Counted from the stretch's first letter, positions 18,443-28,454 are shown. The stretch is 62,265 bases of DNA from Burkholderiaceae bacterium (GCA_021738065.1 JAIPCT010000009.1:1-62265); one strand, 5' to 3'. Program-made: numbers and translations. Notes: generated by a model from the letters alone, not told the origin.

Positions 18443-18689
18443 TTGCTTGCTCCTTGATCAGTCTTTATTAAGTGTGGATATCGGTACTGCGGATTCGGTG
18501 AAATCTATTACCGAAGTAATATGCCATTCAGTCTAAGATAAATTCGTCTGCCATACAAGAAAATTGTTGTGGCATGAGATCGTCGACATCGAAACAGTCT
18601 ACTTTGCTGGTAATTCCACGGGCGCGATTCGATTGGTAGAGCGGACTATCGGGTAAAATTTCGTTTTTTCATTAAGGCAATCCACGGCA
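18443..18689. other. AT-rich intergenic spacer upstream of XRE gene and lysC
   Basis: 247 bases with no convincing gene. It must carry the divergent promoters of the XRE gene and lysC. A perfect inverted repeat ATTAC-CGAA-GTAAT lies at 18507-18520, a candidate operator. TAAAAT at 18654-18659 may be a -10 element for lysC, but no well-spaced -35 is clear. No lysine riboswitch fold was recognised. Confidence 0.45.
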
Positions 18690-19928
18690 ATGGCTTTGAT
18701 AGTCCAGAAATACGGCGGAACTTCCATGGGTTCTCCCGATCGCATTCGAAATGTCGCCAAGCGTGTCGCGCGCTGGAAGGCGAAAGGCCATCAACTGGTT
18801 GTGGTGGTTTCCGCCATGAGCGGGGAAACCAATCGCCTGATTGCGCTAGCCAACGATGTTTCCCCGCAGCCCGATGCGCGTGAACTCGATGTCATGATTT
18901 CAACCGGCGAGCAGGTCACCATCGCGCTGCTGGCGATGGCCATCCGGGACCTGGGCCTGAAAGCCAAGAGCTATACCGGCGGCCAGGTAAAGGTACTCAC
19001 CGACAGCACGTTTACCAAGGCACGAATACTCGAGATTGACGATGCCAACATTCGTCGCGATCTCGACGCTGACGCCGTGATAATCGTGGCGGGCTTTCAG
19101 GGTATCGATGCCGCCGGCAATATCACCACGCTCGGGCGGGGCGGTTCCGACACATCGGCCGTGGCCCTGGCGGCCGCTCTCAAGGCGGAAGAGTGCCAGA
19201 TTTACACCGATGTCGACGGCGTATATACGACTGATCCGCGCATTGTGCCGGAGGCAAGGAAACTGGAGCGCATCACTTTCGAGGAAATGCTGGAAATGGC
19301 CAGCCTGGGCTCGAAGGTTCTGCAGATTCGTTCGGTTGAATTCGCCGGCAAATACAAAGTCAAGCTGCGCGTGCTTTCCAGCTTCGAAGAAGAAGGCATG
19401 GAGACCATGGGCACGCTCATCACTCTCGAGGACGAAACCACGATGGAACAACCTATCATTTCCGGCATAGCCTTCAATCGCGACGAGGCCAAACTGACCG
19501 TGCTTGGCGTGCCGGACCGGCCGGGGATTGCCTACCAGATACTCGGTCCGATCGCGGATGCCAACATCGATGTCGACATGATCATCCAGAACGTCGGTCA
19601 CGATGGCACCACGGACTTCTCTTTTACCGTCAATCGCGGCGATTTCGATCGCGCCAAGAAGATGCTGGAAGAGCAGATCAAGCCGCACGTCGGCGCGCGA
19701 GCCATTGATGGCGACAACAAGATCTGCAAGGTTTCGGCGGTTGGAGTCGGGATGCGCTCCCATCCCGGTGTCGCCAGCAAGATGTTCCGTACGCTGGCCG
19801 AGGAGGGGATCAATATCCGGATGATTTCGACATCCGAGATAAAGATTTCCGTCGTGGTCGACGAAAAGTACCTCGAACTCGCCGTGCGGGTCCTGCACAA
19901 GGTTTTCGAACTGGAGCGGCCGCTCTGA
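18690..19928 (+). CDS. lysC: Aspartate kinase
   Basis: 412 residues. It phosphorylates aspartate, the first step to lysine, threonine and methionine. The N-terminus [14 protein letters not shown] carries the kinase KYGGTS motif, and further kinase blocks are [14 protein letters not shown] and [15 protein letters not shown]. Two ACT domains in the C-terminal third (about 265-412; [20 protein letters not shown] is one) imply feedback control by lysine and/or threonine. It is a single-function kinase with no fused homoserine dehydrogenase. A strong terminator follows. Confidence 0.95.
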   Translation: MALIVQKYGGTSMGSPDRIRNVAKRVARWKAKGHQLVVVVSAMSGETNRLIALANDVSPQPDARELDVMISTGEQVTIALLAMAIRDLGLKAKSYTGGQVKVLTDSTFTKARILEIDDANIRRDLDADAVIIVAGFQGIDAAGNITTLGRGGSDTSAVALAAALKAEECQIYTDVDGVYTTDPRIVPEARKLERITFEEMLEMASLGSKVLQIRSVEFAGKYKVKLRVLSSFEEEGMETMGTLITLEDETTMEQPIISGIAFNRDEAKLTVLGVPDRPGIAYQILGPIADANIDVDMIIQNVGHDGTTDFSFTVNRGDFDRAKKMLEEQIKPHVGARAIDGDNKICKVSAVGVGMRSHPGVASKMFRTLAEEGINIRMISTSEIKISVVVDEKYLELAVRVLHKVFELERPL

Positions 19929-19976
19929 ACCTGCCCTGTTGAGGCCAGGCATCCGGCGTCAGGCCTTGTGCCTCAA

Positions 19977-20017
19977 GGAAAAACAAACCCCGGCGAACTG
20001 TCGGGGTTTGTTTTTCC
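19977..20017. terminator. Bidirectional Rho-independent terminator after lysC
   Basis: A hairpin with arms AACAAACCCCG and CGGGGTTTGTT, flanked by A runs before and T runs after, so it can work on both strands. It lies between convergent lysC and the flavodoxin-like gene. Confidence 0.9.
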
Positions 20018-20024
20018 GGAGTCT

Positions 20025-20516
20025 TCAGAACATGCCCATGGCCAGTCCGGTTGCCAGCAATGTTCCCAGTTCCCGGCAACGATCAAGGTCCGCAATCGCT
20101 ATCGTTTTTGGCGAAAGAATAGCTTCCGGTGTTTGTGCGTGGGTACACACAATCAGCGGTTCGACAACGGATCGCAGGCGCCATCCGGTTGCGATGCGGG
20201 CGATCTGGCGCACGGCATTTTCCCCGTCGCTGCCGGCGCAAACCAGAACTGCATAGGGTCTGCCATTGATTCGATCCAGTGCGGCGTAGTAGCAGCGATC
20301 GAAAAAGTCCTTCAATTGCCCTGACATCGACGCAAGATTTTCGGGGGTGGCGAACACATAGGCATCAGCATTCATCACGTCATCGGGCCCGCATTCCGTG
20401 GCATGCAGCAGACGTGTGGTGACGCCAGTTTCAGCAGCAGCACCCTCAGCCAAAGCGCTCGCCATCTGTTGGGTGCCGCCGGTCATCGAGTGGAATACGA
20501 TGAGAAGCGTTTTCAT
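20025..20516 (-). CDS. Flavodoxin-like / NADPH-dependent FMN reductase family protein
   Basis: 163 residues from ATG 20516. The N-terminal phosphate loop LIVFHSMTGGTQQMASALAE is the flavodoxin FMN-binding signature. It is followed by DAYVFATPENLASMSGQLKD and FFDRCYYAALDRINGRPY, as in flavodoxin-fold NAD(P)H oxidoreductases. It probably binds FMN and transfers electrons; the partner is unknown. Upstream in-frame codons overlap the tRNA-Val terminator and are rejected. Confidence 0.8.
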   Translation of the reverse strand: MKTLLIVFHSMTGGTQQMASALAEGAAAETGVTTRLLHATECGPDDVMNADAYVFATPENLASMSGQLKDFFDRCYYAALDRINGRPYAVLVCAGSDGENAVRQIARIATGWRLRSVVEPLIVCTHAQTPEAILSPKTIAIADLDRCRELGTLLATGLAMGMF

Positions 20517-20531
20517 GATCGTCTCCAAAAG

Positions 20532-20562
20532 CAAAAAAGGGTCAGGCAACGGCCTGACCCCT
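20532..20562 (-). terminator. Rho-independent terminator of tRNA-Val
   Basis: On the minus strand GGGTCAGGC pairs with GCCTGACCC over a 4-base loop, followed by a run of T. It lies 10 bases past the tRNA end. Confidence 0.88.
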
Positions 20563-20571
20563 TGATGTTCC

Positions 20572-20646
20572 TGGTGGGCGGTACTGGGATCGAACCAGTG
20601 GCTTCCACCGTGTGAAGGTGGCACTCTACCGCTGAGTTAACCGCCC
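20572..20646 (-). tRNA. tRNA-Val (anticodon CAC)
   Basis: 75 bases including encoded CCA. The acceptor stem GGGCGGT pairs with ACCGCCC, the anticodon stem is CCACC/GGTGG with loop TTCACAC giving CAC, and the T arm contains GGTTCGATCC. It is divergent from gltX. Confidence 0.95.
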
Positions 20647-20743
20647 GCGAAAGAGGCGCGCATTAGACCACAAAGCCCATGCGGCGGTCAATCCGGCCTG
20701 CCGCGTGGCGTAGAATCCAGCTTTCGCCAAGCTTCGAATTCCC

Positions 20744-22141
20744 ATGACCGTACGCACTCGCTTTGCCCCCAGCCCGACGGGTTTTCTTCACATTGGCGGT
20801 GCTCGCACCGCATTGTTTTCCTGGGCCTATGCGCGTCGTCATGGCGGCGTATTTGTCTTGCGCGTCGAGGATACCGATGTGGCGCGTTCCACGCCCGAGG
20901 CGGTGCAGGCAATTCTCGACGGCATGCAGTGGCTGGGGCTTGAACATGACGAAGGCCCTTTCTATCAAATGCAGCGTATGGGTCGCTACCGCGAGGTGAT
21001 TGCGGAAATGCTGGCGGCGGGCACTGCGTATCACTGCTACATGTCGAAGAATGAGCTTGACGCCCTGCGTGCGGAGCAGGAATCGAGAAAGGAAAAGCCT
21101 CGCTACGATGGTCGCTGGCGGCCCGAACCGGGTAGAACGCTGCCTTCACCGCCATCCGATGTGCCGCCGGTGGTTCGCTTCCGCAATCCGCAGGACGGCG
21201 TGGTGGCCTGGGAAGATCAGGTCAAGGGGCGCATCGAATTCGCCAACAGCGAACTGGATGATTTCATCATCGCGCGGGCCGATGGCACGCCGACCTACAA
21301 CTTCTGCGTCGTGGTCGATGATCGCGACATGAACATCACCCACGTGATTCGTGGCGACGACCATGTGAACAACACGCCGCGCCAGATCAATCTGCTCGAG
21401 GCGCTGGGCGCCCCGATTCCGCAGTACGCCCATGTGTCGATGATTCTCGGTGACGACGGGCAGAAGCTGTCGAAGCGCCATGGCGCGGTTTCGGTGATGC
21501 AGTACGAGGAAGACGGCTATCTGCCCGAGGCGGTGCTGAACTATCTGGCGCGGCTGGGCTGGTCGCATGGGGACGAGGAAGTGTTCAGCATGGAGCAGTT
21601 CGTGCAGTGGTTCGATCTCGATCACATCACGGCCTCGGCGGCGCAGTTCAATACCGGCAAGCTGAACTGGCTCAACGCGCACTACCTCAAGCTGGCCGAT
21701 CCGCAACGCCTGGCAGCCGAGGCGACGCGCCGTCTGGCCGGGCAGGGCATCGCTGTCACCGATGGTCCCGATGTGGCGGGGCTGGCCGCGCTTTATCGGG
21801 ATCGCGTCGGCAATCTGAACGAACTGGCGGATGCCTTGCATCCCTACTTTTCAGCGCCCAGGCCTTCGGCCGAACTGAGTGCCCAGCATTTTACCGAGGC
21901 GGCACTCGCGGGCTTGAAACAGTTGCGTGAGCGCTTGTCGACATGCACCTGGCAGGCCGCTGATCTGGGGCAGGCCGTCAAGCAGGCGGCGGCAGGCGCG
22001 GGCCTGAAAATGCCGCAGTTGGCGATTCCATTGCGCGTGGCTTTGTTGGGCCTGCCTCAGTCGCCTTCCATCGATGCCGTGCTGGAAATCATGGGGCGCG
22101 AGCGTGTGCTGGCCCGTTTGTCGGCGGTGTTGCCCGACTGA
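20744..22141 (+). CDS. gltX: Glutamyl-tRNA synthetase
   Basis: 465 residues, class I synthetase. The HIGH-type motif is [18 protein letters not shown] near residue 8-25, and the KMSKS-type motif is [11 protein letters not shown] at about 243. A helical C-terminal anticodon-binding domain completes the usual length. It charges tRNA-Glu. Nothing suggests a second GluRS paralogue here. Confidence 0.96.
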   Translation: MTVRTRFAPSPTGFLHIGGARTALFSWAYARRHGGVFVLRVEDTDVARSTPEAVQAILDGMQWLGLEHDEGPFYQMQRMGRYREVIAEMLAAGTAYHCYMSKNELDALRAEQESRKEKPRYDGRWRPEPGRTLPSPPSDVPPVVRFRNPQDGVVAWEDQVKGRIEFANSELDDFIIARADGTPTYNFCVVVDDRDMNITHVIRGDDHVNNTPRQINLLEALGAPIPQYAHVSMILGDDGQKLSKRHGAVSVMQYEEDGYLPEAVLNYLARLGWSHGDEEVFSMEQFVQWFDLDHITASAAQFNTGKLNWLNAHYLKLADPQRLAAEATRRLAGQGIAVTDGPDVAGLAALYRDRVGNLNELADALHPYFSAPRPSAELSAQHFTEAALAGLKQLRERLSTCTWQAADLGQAVKQAAAGAGLKMPQLAIPLRVALLGLPQSPSIDAVLEIMGRERVLARLSAVLPD

Positions 22142-22183
22142 TGCGGCTTGACAAGCTTCCGCCGAGGGCGGACAGTGCGGACC

Positions 22184-23113
22184 ATGCCGGCCTTCCTGCT
22201 TTCCTTGCTGCTGGTTTTTTTCGTCAGCGCCTGCGCGACTTCGCCTCAGGGGCGTTCGCAATTGCGTGCGCCATCCGCCTTGCTCGGGTTCAGTGCGGTC
22301 TACTCGGAACTGGACATGCGCTTGCAACTGGTGACGGCCGAGGATTCGCCTTCCTGCAGCGATGTCGATTGCGTCGCCGACAGAGAATTTGATCAGCGCA
22401 TCCTCATTCTGGGAAAGCGCCTGACCGATGCCGCCTATCGGCAGCACCCGGATCTGATCTCGCGCTTTGCGCGCTTTGAATTCATCGTTGCCGACAAGGC
22501 CGAAGCCGGATCCGCTTCCAGTGCCGGCGGCACCGTGGTGATATTCCGGGGCCTGCGCCATCTCGAACCGGACGATGTCACCCTGGCTTTCGTGCTGGCG
22601 CGGGAAATGAGCCATGTCATTGCCGGACACCATGAAGAGAACGTCACCACCAGCATTCTGGTCGCGATCGCCACCCAGATTCTGTTTCCCGCGCTGAATA
22701 TCGTGCGTGGCGCCGTGGCGGTAACCGGCGGTGCTGCGACGAGCGCGGCCGGCTCGGCCTTGACGGCGACCGCCGTGACGTCGGCAGCGTCGTTTGCCGG
22801 TGCGCGCGTGCTGCGCGCCAGCGATCGTCCGCAGCAGGTTCAGGAGGCGGAAACCATGGCGATGGCTTTGCTGGCGGGCGCCAAGTGGAATGGCCGCGAG
22901 GTGGCCGATCAACTGGAAGCCCTGGCGCCTGAGACGGCCGAAGACTCTGACTGGACGGAAGAACTGCGCGAATCAGGCCGGCGCATTGCCAGCCTGATGC
23001 AGGGTCCGATGCTGCCGGAGCCCATGGAGCCGAGAGAGCCCGAGCTTGCTTTCGGTCAGATTGCCACGTTGTTGCCGGTCCTGCCGCCGCCGATGGTCAG
23101 CAGGCCGTTCTGA
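22184..23113 (+). CDS. M48-like lipoprotein with degenerate metallopeptidase motif
   Basis: 309 residues. The lipoprotein signal MPAFLLSLLLVFFVSAC is modified at Cys17. The body resembles M48 peptidases: GTVVIFRGLRHLEPDDVTL precedes FVLAREMSHVIAGHHEENV, where the family needs HExxH. The first histidine is Arg here (REMSH), so zinc-dependent catalysis is doubtful unless GHHEE supplies a substitute. A glycine/alanine-rich hydrophobic stretch follows. The start was placed at 22184 because it gives a proper signal peptide. It overlaps the convergent glycine-zipper gene by 58 bases. Confidence 0.75.
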   Translation: MPAFLLSLLLVFFVSACATSPQGRSQLRAPSALLGFSAVYSELDMRLQLVTAEDSPSCSDVDCVADREFDQRILILGKRLTDAAYRQHPDLISRFARFEFIVADKAEAGSASSAGGTVVIFRGLRHLEPDDVTLAFVLAREMSHVIAGHHEENVTTSILVAIATQILFPALNIVRGAVAVTGGAATSAAGSALTATAVTSAASFAGARVLRASDRPQQVQEAETMAMALLAGAKWNGREVADQLEALAPETAEDSDWTEELRESGRRIASLMQGPMLPEPMEPREPELAFGQIATLLPVLPPPMVSRPF

Positions 23114-23784
23114 AGCCTGACGCGATCGCCGCTTTGCCAGGCCGGTGGCGTCTCGCTGCTGAACGTCCGCGTACTGCCATCTTCGAAACGCACGATCACA
23201 TCGTAGCGCTTGCTTTCCTTGGTTGATTTTTCGATGTGATTGCCGGCATAGGCGCCGCCGACAGCGCCGAGCACCGTGGCGATGTCGCGTGTCGCGCCTT
23301 TGCCTATCTGGTTGCCGATAATTCCGCCAACCACGCCGCCGGCGACCGCTCCGCCACCGCTGCCTTTCGGTTCCACGGCCACTTCGCGCACGGCCTCGAC
23401 GACACCGCATTCGTGACACACCGGTGCTGGCGTCGATGCCGCAAAAGTCGGCGCTCGTGACACGGCGACCGCGGGTGATTCGGTCACCGGCGCGGCGCGA
23501 CGGGTGCTGACCGATTCGCGCTTGCTGGGCCGGGTCACGGAAGATGCCTTTTCCTGCGGGACAGGTGCCGGCGGCTGGATCGCGACCGGTGCGGCGGGAG
23601 TGATCTGGGGCGAGGCCAATGCCAGTTTGGCCGGATCGGCATTGCCGGCACCGGGGCCTGGCAGCCAGCCGGCAAGGGTGGCTGCGCCGGCCAGGCTGAG
23701 TATCGTGACCGAGGCGGCGGCGGCCAGCAGCAGCGGGTGCGTGCGCGAGGCGGCGGGTGTCGGGGTGACTTGGTTTGCTTCCAT
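23056..23784 (-). CDS. Glycine-zipper 2TM-domain protein
   Basis: 242 residues from ATG 23784, preceded by AAGGAG. One N-terminal membrane segment (about 18-40, LLLAAAASVTILSLAGAATL) is followed by a proline/alanine-rich linker, then the glycine-zipper block GGGAVAGGVVGGIIGNQIGK and VLGAVGGAYAGNHIEK, as in SlyB/YMGG-type envelope proteins, and a C-terminal domain with YDVIVRFEDGSTRTF. It probably sits in the envelope. Residues about 106-114 (AVSRAPTF) are encoded by a dispersed repeat copy inside the linker. Confidence 0.8.
   Translation of the reverse strand: MEANQVTPTPAASRTHPLLLAAAASVTILSLAGAATLAGWLPGPGAGNADPAKLALASPQITPAAPVAIQPPAPVPQEKASSVTRPSKRESVSTRRAAPVTESPAVAVSRAPTFAASTPAPVCHECGVVEAVREVAVEPKGSGGGAVAGGVVGGIIGNQIGKGATRDIATVLGAVGGAYAGNHIEKSTKESKRYDVIVRFEDGSTRTFSSETPPAWQSGDRVRLQNGLLTIGGGRTGNNVAI
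23443..23468 (-). repeat. Dispersed repeat copy 4 (in glycine-zipper gene)
   Basis: Reverse-orientation copy; core AGCGCCGACTTTT intact with two changes before it. It is read by the host gene as AVSRAPTF in its low-complexity linker. Confidence 0.7.
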
Positions 23785-23870
23785 GATTTGCTCCTTGTGT
23801 GTAGTGCGTGTCAGCACATTACCGTGCGACCGGGCAGGCAAGGGGCAGGCGCAATCAGCTGTTACATCTG

Positions 23871-25802
23871 TTACAAAGCTTCCGCACCGCGGCGCAGTGC
23901 GCGCAGATGAAAGCGGGCGGGATCGACCGCTCGCGCGAGATCGCGCTCAATCGGCAAGGGATCGCCTTCCAGTTGGCTGACGAGCAGTTCTGCCGCCAGC
24001 GGCGCCCAGACCATGCCGCGCGCCGAAAGTCCGAGCAGGGCATGGAGACCGGCCATGCGCGGTAACGTGTTCAGGGTCGGCTCGCGTCCTGCATCTGCCG
24101 CCGTGTCCGCCAGAGTGCCGATCAGCGGCAGTCGATCGGGCGCTGCACTGCGCAGGCCAACGCGGCCGCCGAGTCGCGCCAGATCAATACCCTGTGCGGT
24201 ACCCGGCAGCAGTTCGTCAAGTCGTTGCATGTTGCCGTCATGGTCGGCCAGTCGCATGCACAAATCGGTGTCGTCGCGATCAAAACTTGCGCCGACGCTG
24301 ATCACGCCGGCTTGTGCCGGAGTGACATAGCCGGCGCGACACAGCACGTGATGCAGGGACGCCTCGATATGGGCAGCCTGGTCTTTGGGCAGGCAGCTGA
24401 TCTGGCCGCGAATCGGCGTCAGGGGCAGGCTGCGGGGCAGCAGCCGGTTGGCGGAGTCGGCGTTGGCGAGGATGACGTGAGGCGCCGTCGCCAAGACCCG
24501 TTGTTGGGCGTCGAAGACCTGCCAGCCGTCCGTCGTTTCTCTCAGCGCCGCCACCTCGGTATTGAATTGAGCATGGACGAAGCGGCGAGCGGCCATCAGC
24601 AGGGTGGTACAGACGCTGCCCGGACTGGCCCAGCCACCGCCGGGAAACCACCAGCCGCCGTGGGCCATCGAGTGGCCGACGAGGCTGGACGCCGCTTCCT
24701 GTTCGAGGAAGCAGACGAATTCTTCCGGCAGTTCCAGTTGCCGCACGGTTTCACGTTGCAAGGCCTCGTGGGCCGGATCGCGGGCGATCTGCAGCACGCC
24801 GCAGGGCGACCAGCGCAGTGTGGGAAGCCCGGCAAAGCGGTGCAGCGCATACAGGTAACAGGCGCGGGAAAATCGAGCCGCCAGTGCATCATCCTTCGCC
24901 AGATGCGGCAGCAGGATTCCCGCCGGGTTGCCGGAGGCTTCCTGCGCGGGAGCGGCATGGCGTTCAAACAGTTCAACCTGCCAGCCGCGACTGGCCAGAC
25001 GTTCGCAGACTGCCGTGCCGGCAAGTCCGGCGCCGATGACGATGGCACGTCGCTCAAGCGGTGGCCGAGGCAGGCGAAAAGTCGGCGTTGGCGATACGGC
25101 GTTCTCAAGGCAACCGATCAGCATTTCGCGCTTTGCGGCGAAACCGGGGCGACGCTCCAGCCGCCAGCCCACCTGTTCCATGGCACGGCGGACTTCCCCG
25201 GCAACGCTCCAGGTTGCCAGCGTCGCCCGGGGTTTGCACAGGCGGGTAATGGTGCGGAGCAGTGCGGCAGACCACAACTCGGGGTTTCTTGCTGGCGAGA
25301 AACCGTCGAGATAGACAGCGTCGATGTTTGCCACCAGTTGTGGCAGCAGGGTCTGCGCTTCGCCAAACAGGAGTGTCAGCGTCACGCTGCCGTCGTCAAA
25401 ATGCAGACGATGAAACCCCGGCGTCAGTGGCGGCCATTGCGCCAGCAGCTCTGCGGCGAGGCTGTTCAACTCGGAATGCGGCGCCAGCAAGCCGGCAAGG
25501 TCATTGCGGCGGAAGGGATGCTGTTCCACCGAGACAAAATGCAGGCGGCCGCCTGACTTCGATGCGCGCCATGCCTGCCAGGTGGCGAGAAAATTCAGGC
25601 CGAGGCCGAAGCCGGTTTCGAGAATGGAGAAACTGCCGCTGCCGATCCAGCGTTCGGGAAAGTCATTGCCGCGAATAAAAACGTGACGGGCTTGTTCCGC
25701 TGCGCCGTGTGTCGCGTGATAGACATCGTCGTAGATCGACGAATACGGCGTGCCGTCACCGGCTGCCGCCGGTTCGGCGGGAACCAGCGGAATCGGTTTC
25801 AC
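23871..25802 (-). CDS. mnmC: Bifunctional tRNA mnm5s2U biosynthesis protein MnmC
   Basis: 643 residues with two fused enzymes. The N-terminal methyltransferase (about 1-230) has the SAM motif ILETGFGLGLNFLATW and DAVYLDGFSPARNPELW. The C-terminal FAD oxidoreductase begins with the dinucleotide-binding AIVIGAGLAGTAVCERLASR (about 250-270). Together they finish the mnm5 modification at the wobble uridine of some tRNAs. The linker between the domains (AVSPTPTF, residues about 234-242) is encoded by a dispersed repeat copy. It lies 7 bases past lysS on the same strand. Confidence 0.93.
   Translation of the reverse strand: MKPIPLVPAEPAAAGDGTPYSSIYDDVYHATHGAAEQARHVFIRGNDFPERWIGSGSFSILETGFGLGLNFLATWQAWRASKSGGRLHFVSVEQHPFRRNDLAGLLAPHSELNSLAAELLAQWPPLTPGFHRLHFDDGSVTLTLLFGEAQTLLPQLVANIDAVYLDGFSPARNPELWSAALLRTITRLCKPRATLATWSVAGEVRRAMEQVGWRLERRPGFAAKREMLIGCLENAVSPTPTFRLPRPPLERRAIVIGAGLAGTAVCERLASRGWQVELFERHAAPAQEASGNPAGILLPHLAKDDALAARFSRACYLYALHRFAGLPTLRWSPCGVLQIARDPAHEALQRETVRQLELPEEFVCFLEQEAASSLVGHSMAHGGWWFPGGGWASPGSVCTTLLMAARRFVHAQFNTEVAALRETTDGWQVFDAQQRVLATAPHVILANADSANRLLPRSLPLTPIRGQISCLPKDQAAHIEASLHHVLCRAGYVTPAQAGVISVGASFDRDDTDLCMRLADHDGNMQRLDELLPGTAQGIDLARLGGRVGLRSAAPDRLPLIGTLADTAADAGREPTLNTLPRMAGLHALLGLSARGMVWAPLAAELLVSQLEGDPLPIERDLARAVDPARFHLRALRRGAEAL
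25077..25101 (-). repeat. Dispersed repeat copy 5 (mnmC interdomain linker)
   Basis: GCCGTATC plus GCCAACGCCGACTTTT on the minus strand, read as AVSPTPTF exactly between the two catalytic domains of MnmC. Confidence 0.85.
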
Positions 25803-25809
25803 CCCGGCA

Positions 25810-27321
25810 CTACTCCGGCCGCATCTGCGGGAACAGAATCACGTCGCGGATCGAAGCGGCGTTGGTCAGCAGCATCACCAGGCGATCGATGCCGATGCCG
25901 CAGCCGCCCGTTGGCGGCAGGCCATACTCCAGGGCGCGGATATAGTCGGCGTCGTAGTACATCGCCTCTTCGTCGCCGGCCTCCTTGGCCTTGGCCTGCT
26001 GCATGAAGCGCGCGGCCTGATCTTCCGGATCGTTTAACTCGGAGAAACCGTTGGCGATTTCGCGACCGACAATGAACAGTTCGAAACGCTCGGTGATTTC
26101 CGGATTGTTGTCGCTGCTGCGCGCCAGCGGCGAAACCTCGGCCGGATAGTCGATGATGTAGGTGGGTTCCCACAACTCGGCCTCGGTGGTCTCTTCGAAC
26201 AGCGCCAGCTGCAGGCTGCCCAGTCCGGCGTGGGCCAGATGCGGCGCCTTGAGATCGACCCTGAGGTCCTTGAGCTTCTGGCGCAGCCAATCGGCATCGT
26301 TGAGTTGTTCGAAGCTGTAGCCGGGGTGGTAGTGATGGATGGCGCCGACAATGGTCAGGCGGGCGAAAGGTTTGGACAGGTCGAGCGTGCGGCCCTGGTA
26401 CTCGAACACTTCGGTGCCCAGCGCCTCGCGCGCCGAATGCCGCAGCAGGCCCTCGGTGAAATCCATCAGCCGCCGGTAGTCGGTGTAGGCCTCGTAGAAC
26501 TCCATCATGGTGAACTCGGGATTGTGGCGCGGGCTGAGTCCTTCGTTGCGGAAGTTGCGATTGACCTCGAAGACTTTCTCGAAGCCGCCGACCACCAGCC
26601 GTTTCAAATACAGTTCCGGCGCGATGCGCAGGAACAGCTGCATGTCCAGCGCGTTGTGGTGCGTGGTGAAGGGCTTGGCGGTGGCGCCGCCGGGGATGGG
26701 ATGCATCATCGGTGTTTCCACTTCAAGGAAGCCGTGATGCATCATGTAGTTGCGGATCGACTGGATCATCCGGCTGCGGGCGACGAAGGTGAAGCGCGTC
26801 TGCTCGTTGGTGATCAGATCCAGTTCGCGGCTGCGGTATTTCTGCTCGACATCGGTCAGGCCGTGAAATTTTTCCGGCAAGGGGCGCAGCGATTTGGTCA
26901 GCAGGCGGATGCTGCTGCATTGCACGGTCAACTCATTGGTCTTGGTCTTGAACAGCGTGCCTTCGCAGCCGACGATGTCGCCCAGGTCCCAGCCTTTGAA
27001 CTCCTTGTGCACCTCCTCGCCGGTGATGTCGTTGCTGACAAACACCTGGATGCGCCCGGAAACGTCCTGAATGCTGGCAAAGCTGGCCTTGCCCATCACC
27101 CGCTTGAGCATGATGCGGCCGGCGATTTTGACTTCTATCGGGGAGGCCTCGAGTTCTTCGCGCGTCTTGGCGCTGTATAGCTCGTCGAGCCGGCCCGCCA
27201 GATTCTCGCGGGAGAAGTCGTTGGGAAAGGCTTTGCCGGTGGCGCGCCATGTCGCGAGTTTTTCGCGACGCTCGGCAATGAGGCGGTTTTCGTCGACAGG
27301 TGGCTGTTGCTGATCAGTCAT
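25810..27321 (-). CDS. lysS: Lysyl-tRNA synthetase (class II)
   Basis: 503 residues. The N-terminal OB-fold anticodon-binding domain (about 60-150, [20 protein letters not shown] by family) is followed by the class II core: motif 2 [21 protein letters not shown] and motif 3 [13 protein letters not shown] near the C-terminus. It charges tRNA-Lys. The prfB-lysS order is conserved in many proteobacteria, and mnmC follows within 7 bases, so a prfB-lysS-mnmC operon is likely. Confidence 0.96.
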   Translation of the reverse strand: MTDQQQPPVDENRLIAERREKLATWRATGKAFPNDFSRENLAGRLDELYSAKTREELEASPIEVKIAGRIMLKRVMGKASFASIQDVSGRIQVFVSNDITGEEVHKEFKGWDLGDIVGCEGTLFKTKTNELTVQCSSIRLLTKSLRPLPEKFHGLTDVEQKYRSRELDLITNEQTRFTFVARSRMIQSIRNYMMHHGFLEVETPMMHPIPGGATAKPFTTHHNALDMQLFLRIAPELYLKRLVVGGFEKVFEVNRNFRNEGLSPRHNPEFTMMEFYEAYTDYRRLMDFTEGLLRHSAREALGTEVFEYQGRTLDLSKPFARLTIVGAIHHYHPGYSFEQLNDADWLRQKLKDLRVDLKAPHLAHAGLGSLQLALFEETTEAELWEPTYIIDYPAEVSPLARSSDNNPEITERFELFIVGREIANGFSELNDPEDQAARFMQQAKAKEAGDEEAMYYDADYIRALEYGLPPTGGCGIGIDRLVMLLTNAASIRDVILFPQMRPE

Positions 27322-27349
27322 GATGGTGTCCGATTGCGGAAGTAATGGA

Positions 27350-28454
27350 TCAAATGCCTTGTTTCAGGCTCGCTTCGATGAACTGGTCAAGGTCGCCGTC
27401 GAGCACTTTCTGGGTGGCCGAGATTTCGACATTGGTGCGCAAATCCTTGATGCGTGAGTTGTCGAGCACGTAGCTGCGAATCTGGTGACCCCAGCCGACA
27501 TCGGTCTTGCCGGCTTCGAGCTTGTCGGCTTCGGCCTGGCGCTTGCGCAGTTCGAGTTCGTAGAGGCGTGATTTCAGCATCGTCATGGCCTCCGCGCGGT
27601 TGCGGTGCTGCGAGCGGTCATTCTGGCATTGCACCACGATGCCGGTCGGGGCGTGGGTGATGCGGATCGCCGAGTCGGTCTTGTTGATGTGCTGGCCGCC
27701 GGCACCCGAGGCGCGAAAGGTATCGACGCGCAGGTCGGCGGGATTGATCTCGATCTCGATCGAATCGTCGATCTCGGGATAGACGTAGAGGCTGGCGAAG
27801 CTGGTGTGTCGTCCGCCGGAGGAATCGAAGGGCGACTTTCGCACCAGGCGGTGCACGCCGGTTTCGGTGCGCAGGAAGCCGTAGGCATAGTCGCCCTCAA
27901 CCTTGATCGAGGCGCTGCGTATGCCGGCCACATCGCCTTCGGTCTGTTCCAGCAATTCGGTCTTGAAGCCCTTGCGTTCGCAGTATTTCAGGTACTGGCG
28001 CAGCAGCATCGAGGCCCAGTCGCAGGCTTCGGTACCGCCGGCGCCGGCCTGGATGTCGATGAAGCAGTTGTTGGGGTCGGCCGGGTTGTTGAACATGCGT
28101 CGAAATTCGAGGTCGGCGACCAGACTTTCGGCCGCATCAAGATCGCTTTCGACGGCTGCCAGGGTTTCCTGGTCTTCTTCCTCGCGGGCCAGTTCGAACA
28201 GATCGCGGGCCTCGGCAAGCCGCCCACCGACGCCGGTGAGCGTGCCGACCACGGCTTCCAGGGATTTTTTCTCGCGCCCCAGCAACTGGGCGCGCTCGGT
28301 GTCATCCCAGAGCTTCGGATCTTCGAGGATCTGGTTCAGTTCGCTGAGTTTTTCCGCTTTTCCGTCGTAGTCAAAGATACCTCCGCAGTTGCTCGCTGCG
28401 ACCGGCAAGGTCGGCGATACGGTTGGCGAGGGCGTTGATGCGTTCGGCGTCCAT
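27350..28454 (-). CDS. prfB: Peptide chain release factor 2 (programmed +1 frameshift)
   Basis: Expressed as one protein of about 367 residues from two frames: 27 codons from ATG 28454 to an in-frame TGA at 28373-28371, then a +1 shift onto GAC and 340 further residues. The downstream part has the stop-codon tripeptide in [10 protein letters not shown] and the peptidyl hydrolysis motif [17 protein letters not shown]2 reads UGA and UAA. The internal UGA makes synthesis self-regulated: low RF2 favours the shift. It is upstream of lysS in the same direction. Confidence 0.96.
28370..28385 (-). promoter_or_regulatory. prfB recoding (frameshift) site
   Basis: Minus strand reads CGG AGG TAT CTT TGA C: an internal Shine-Dalgarno-like GGAGG three bases before the slippery CTT and the UGA stop followed by C. 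This is the canonical RF2 frameshift arrangement. Confidence 0.95.

Noticed and set aside
18600-18689. Lysine riboswitch in the lysC leader
   Set aside because: The leader is short and no conserved riboswitch fold or motif could be seen.
24225-25556. Plus-strand open frame of 443 codons
   Set aside because: Antisense to mnmC; composition rich in Gly, Arg and Gln with no domain.
28381-28425. AAGGTCGGCGATACGG near the prfB start as another dispersed repeat copy
   Set aside because: Only a permuted part of the unit matches and the segment encodes the normal RF2 N-terminus.
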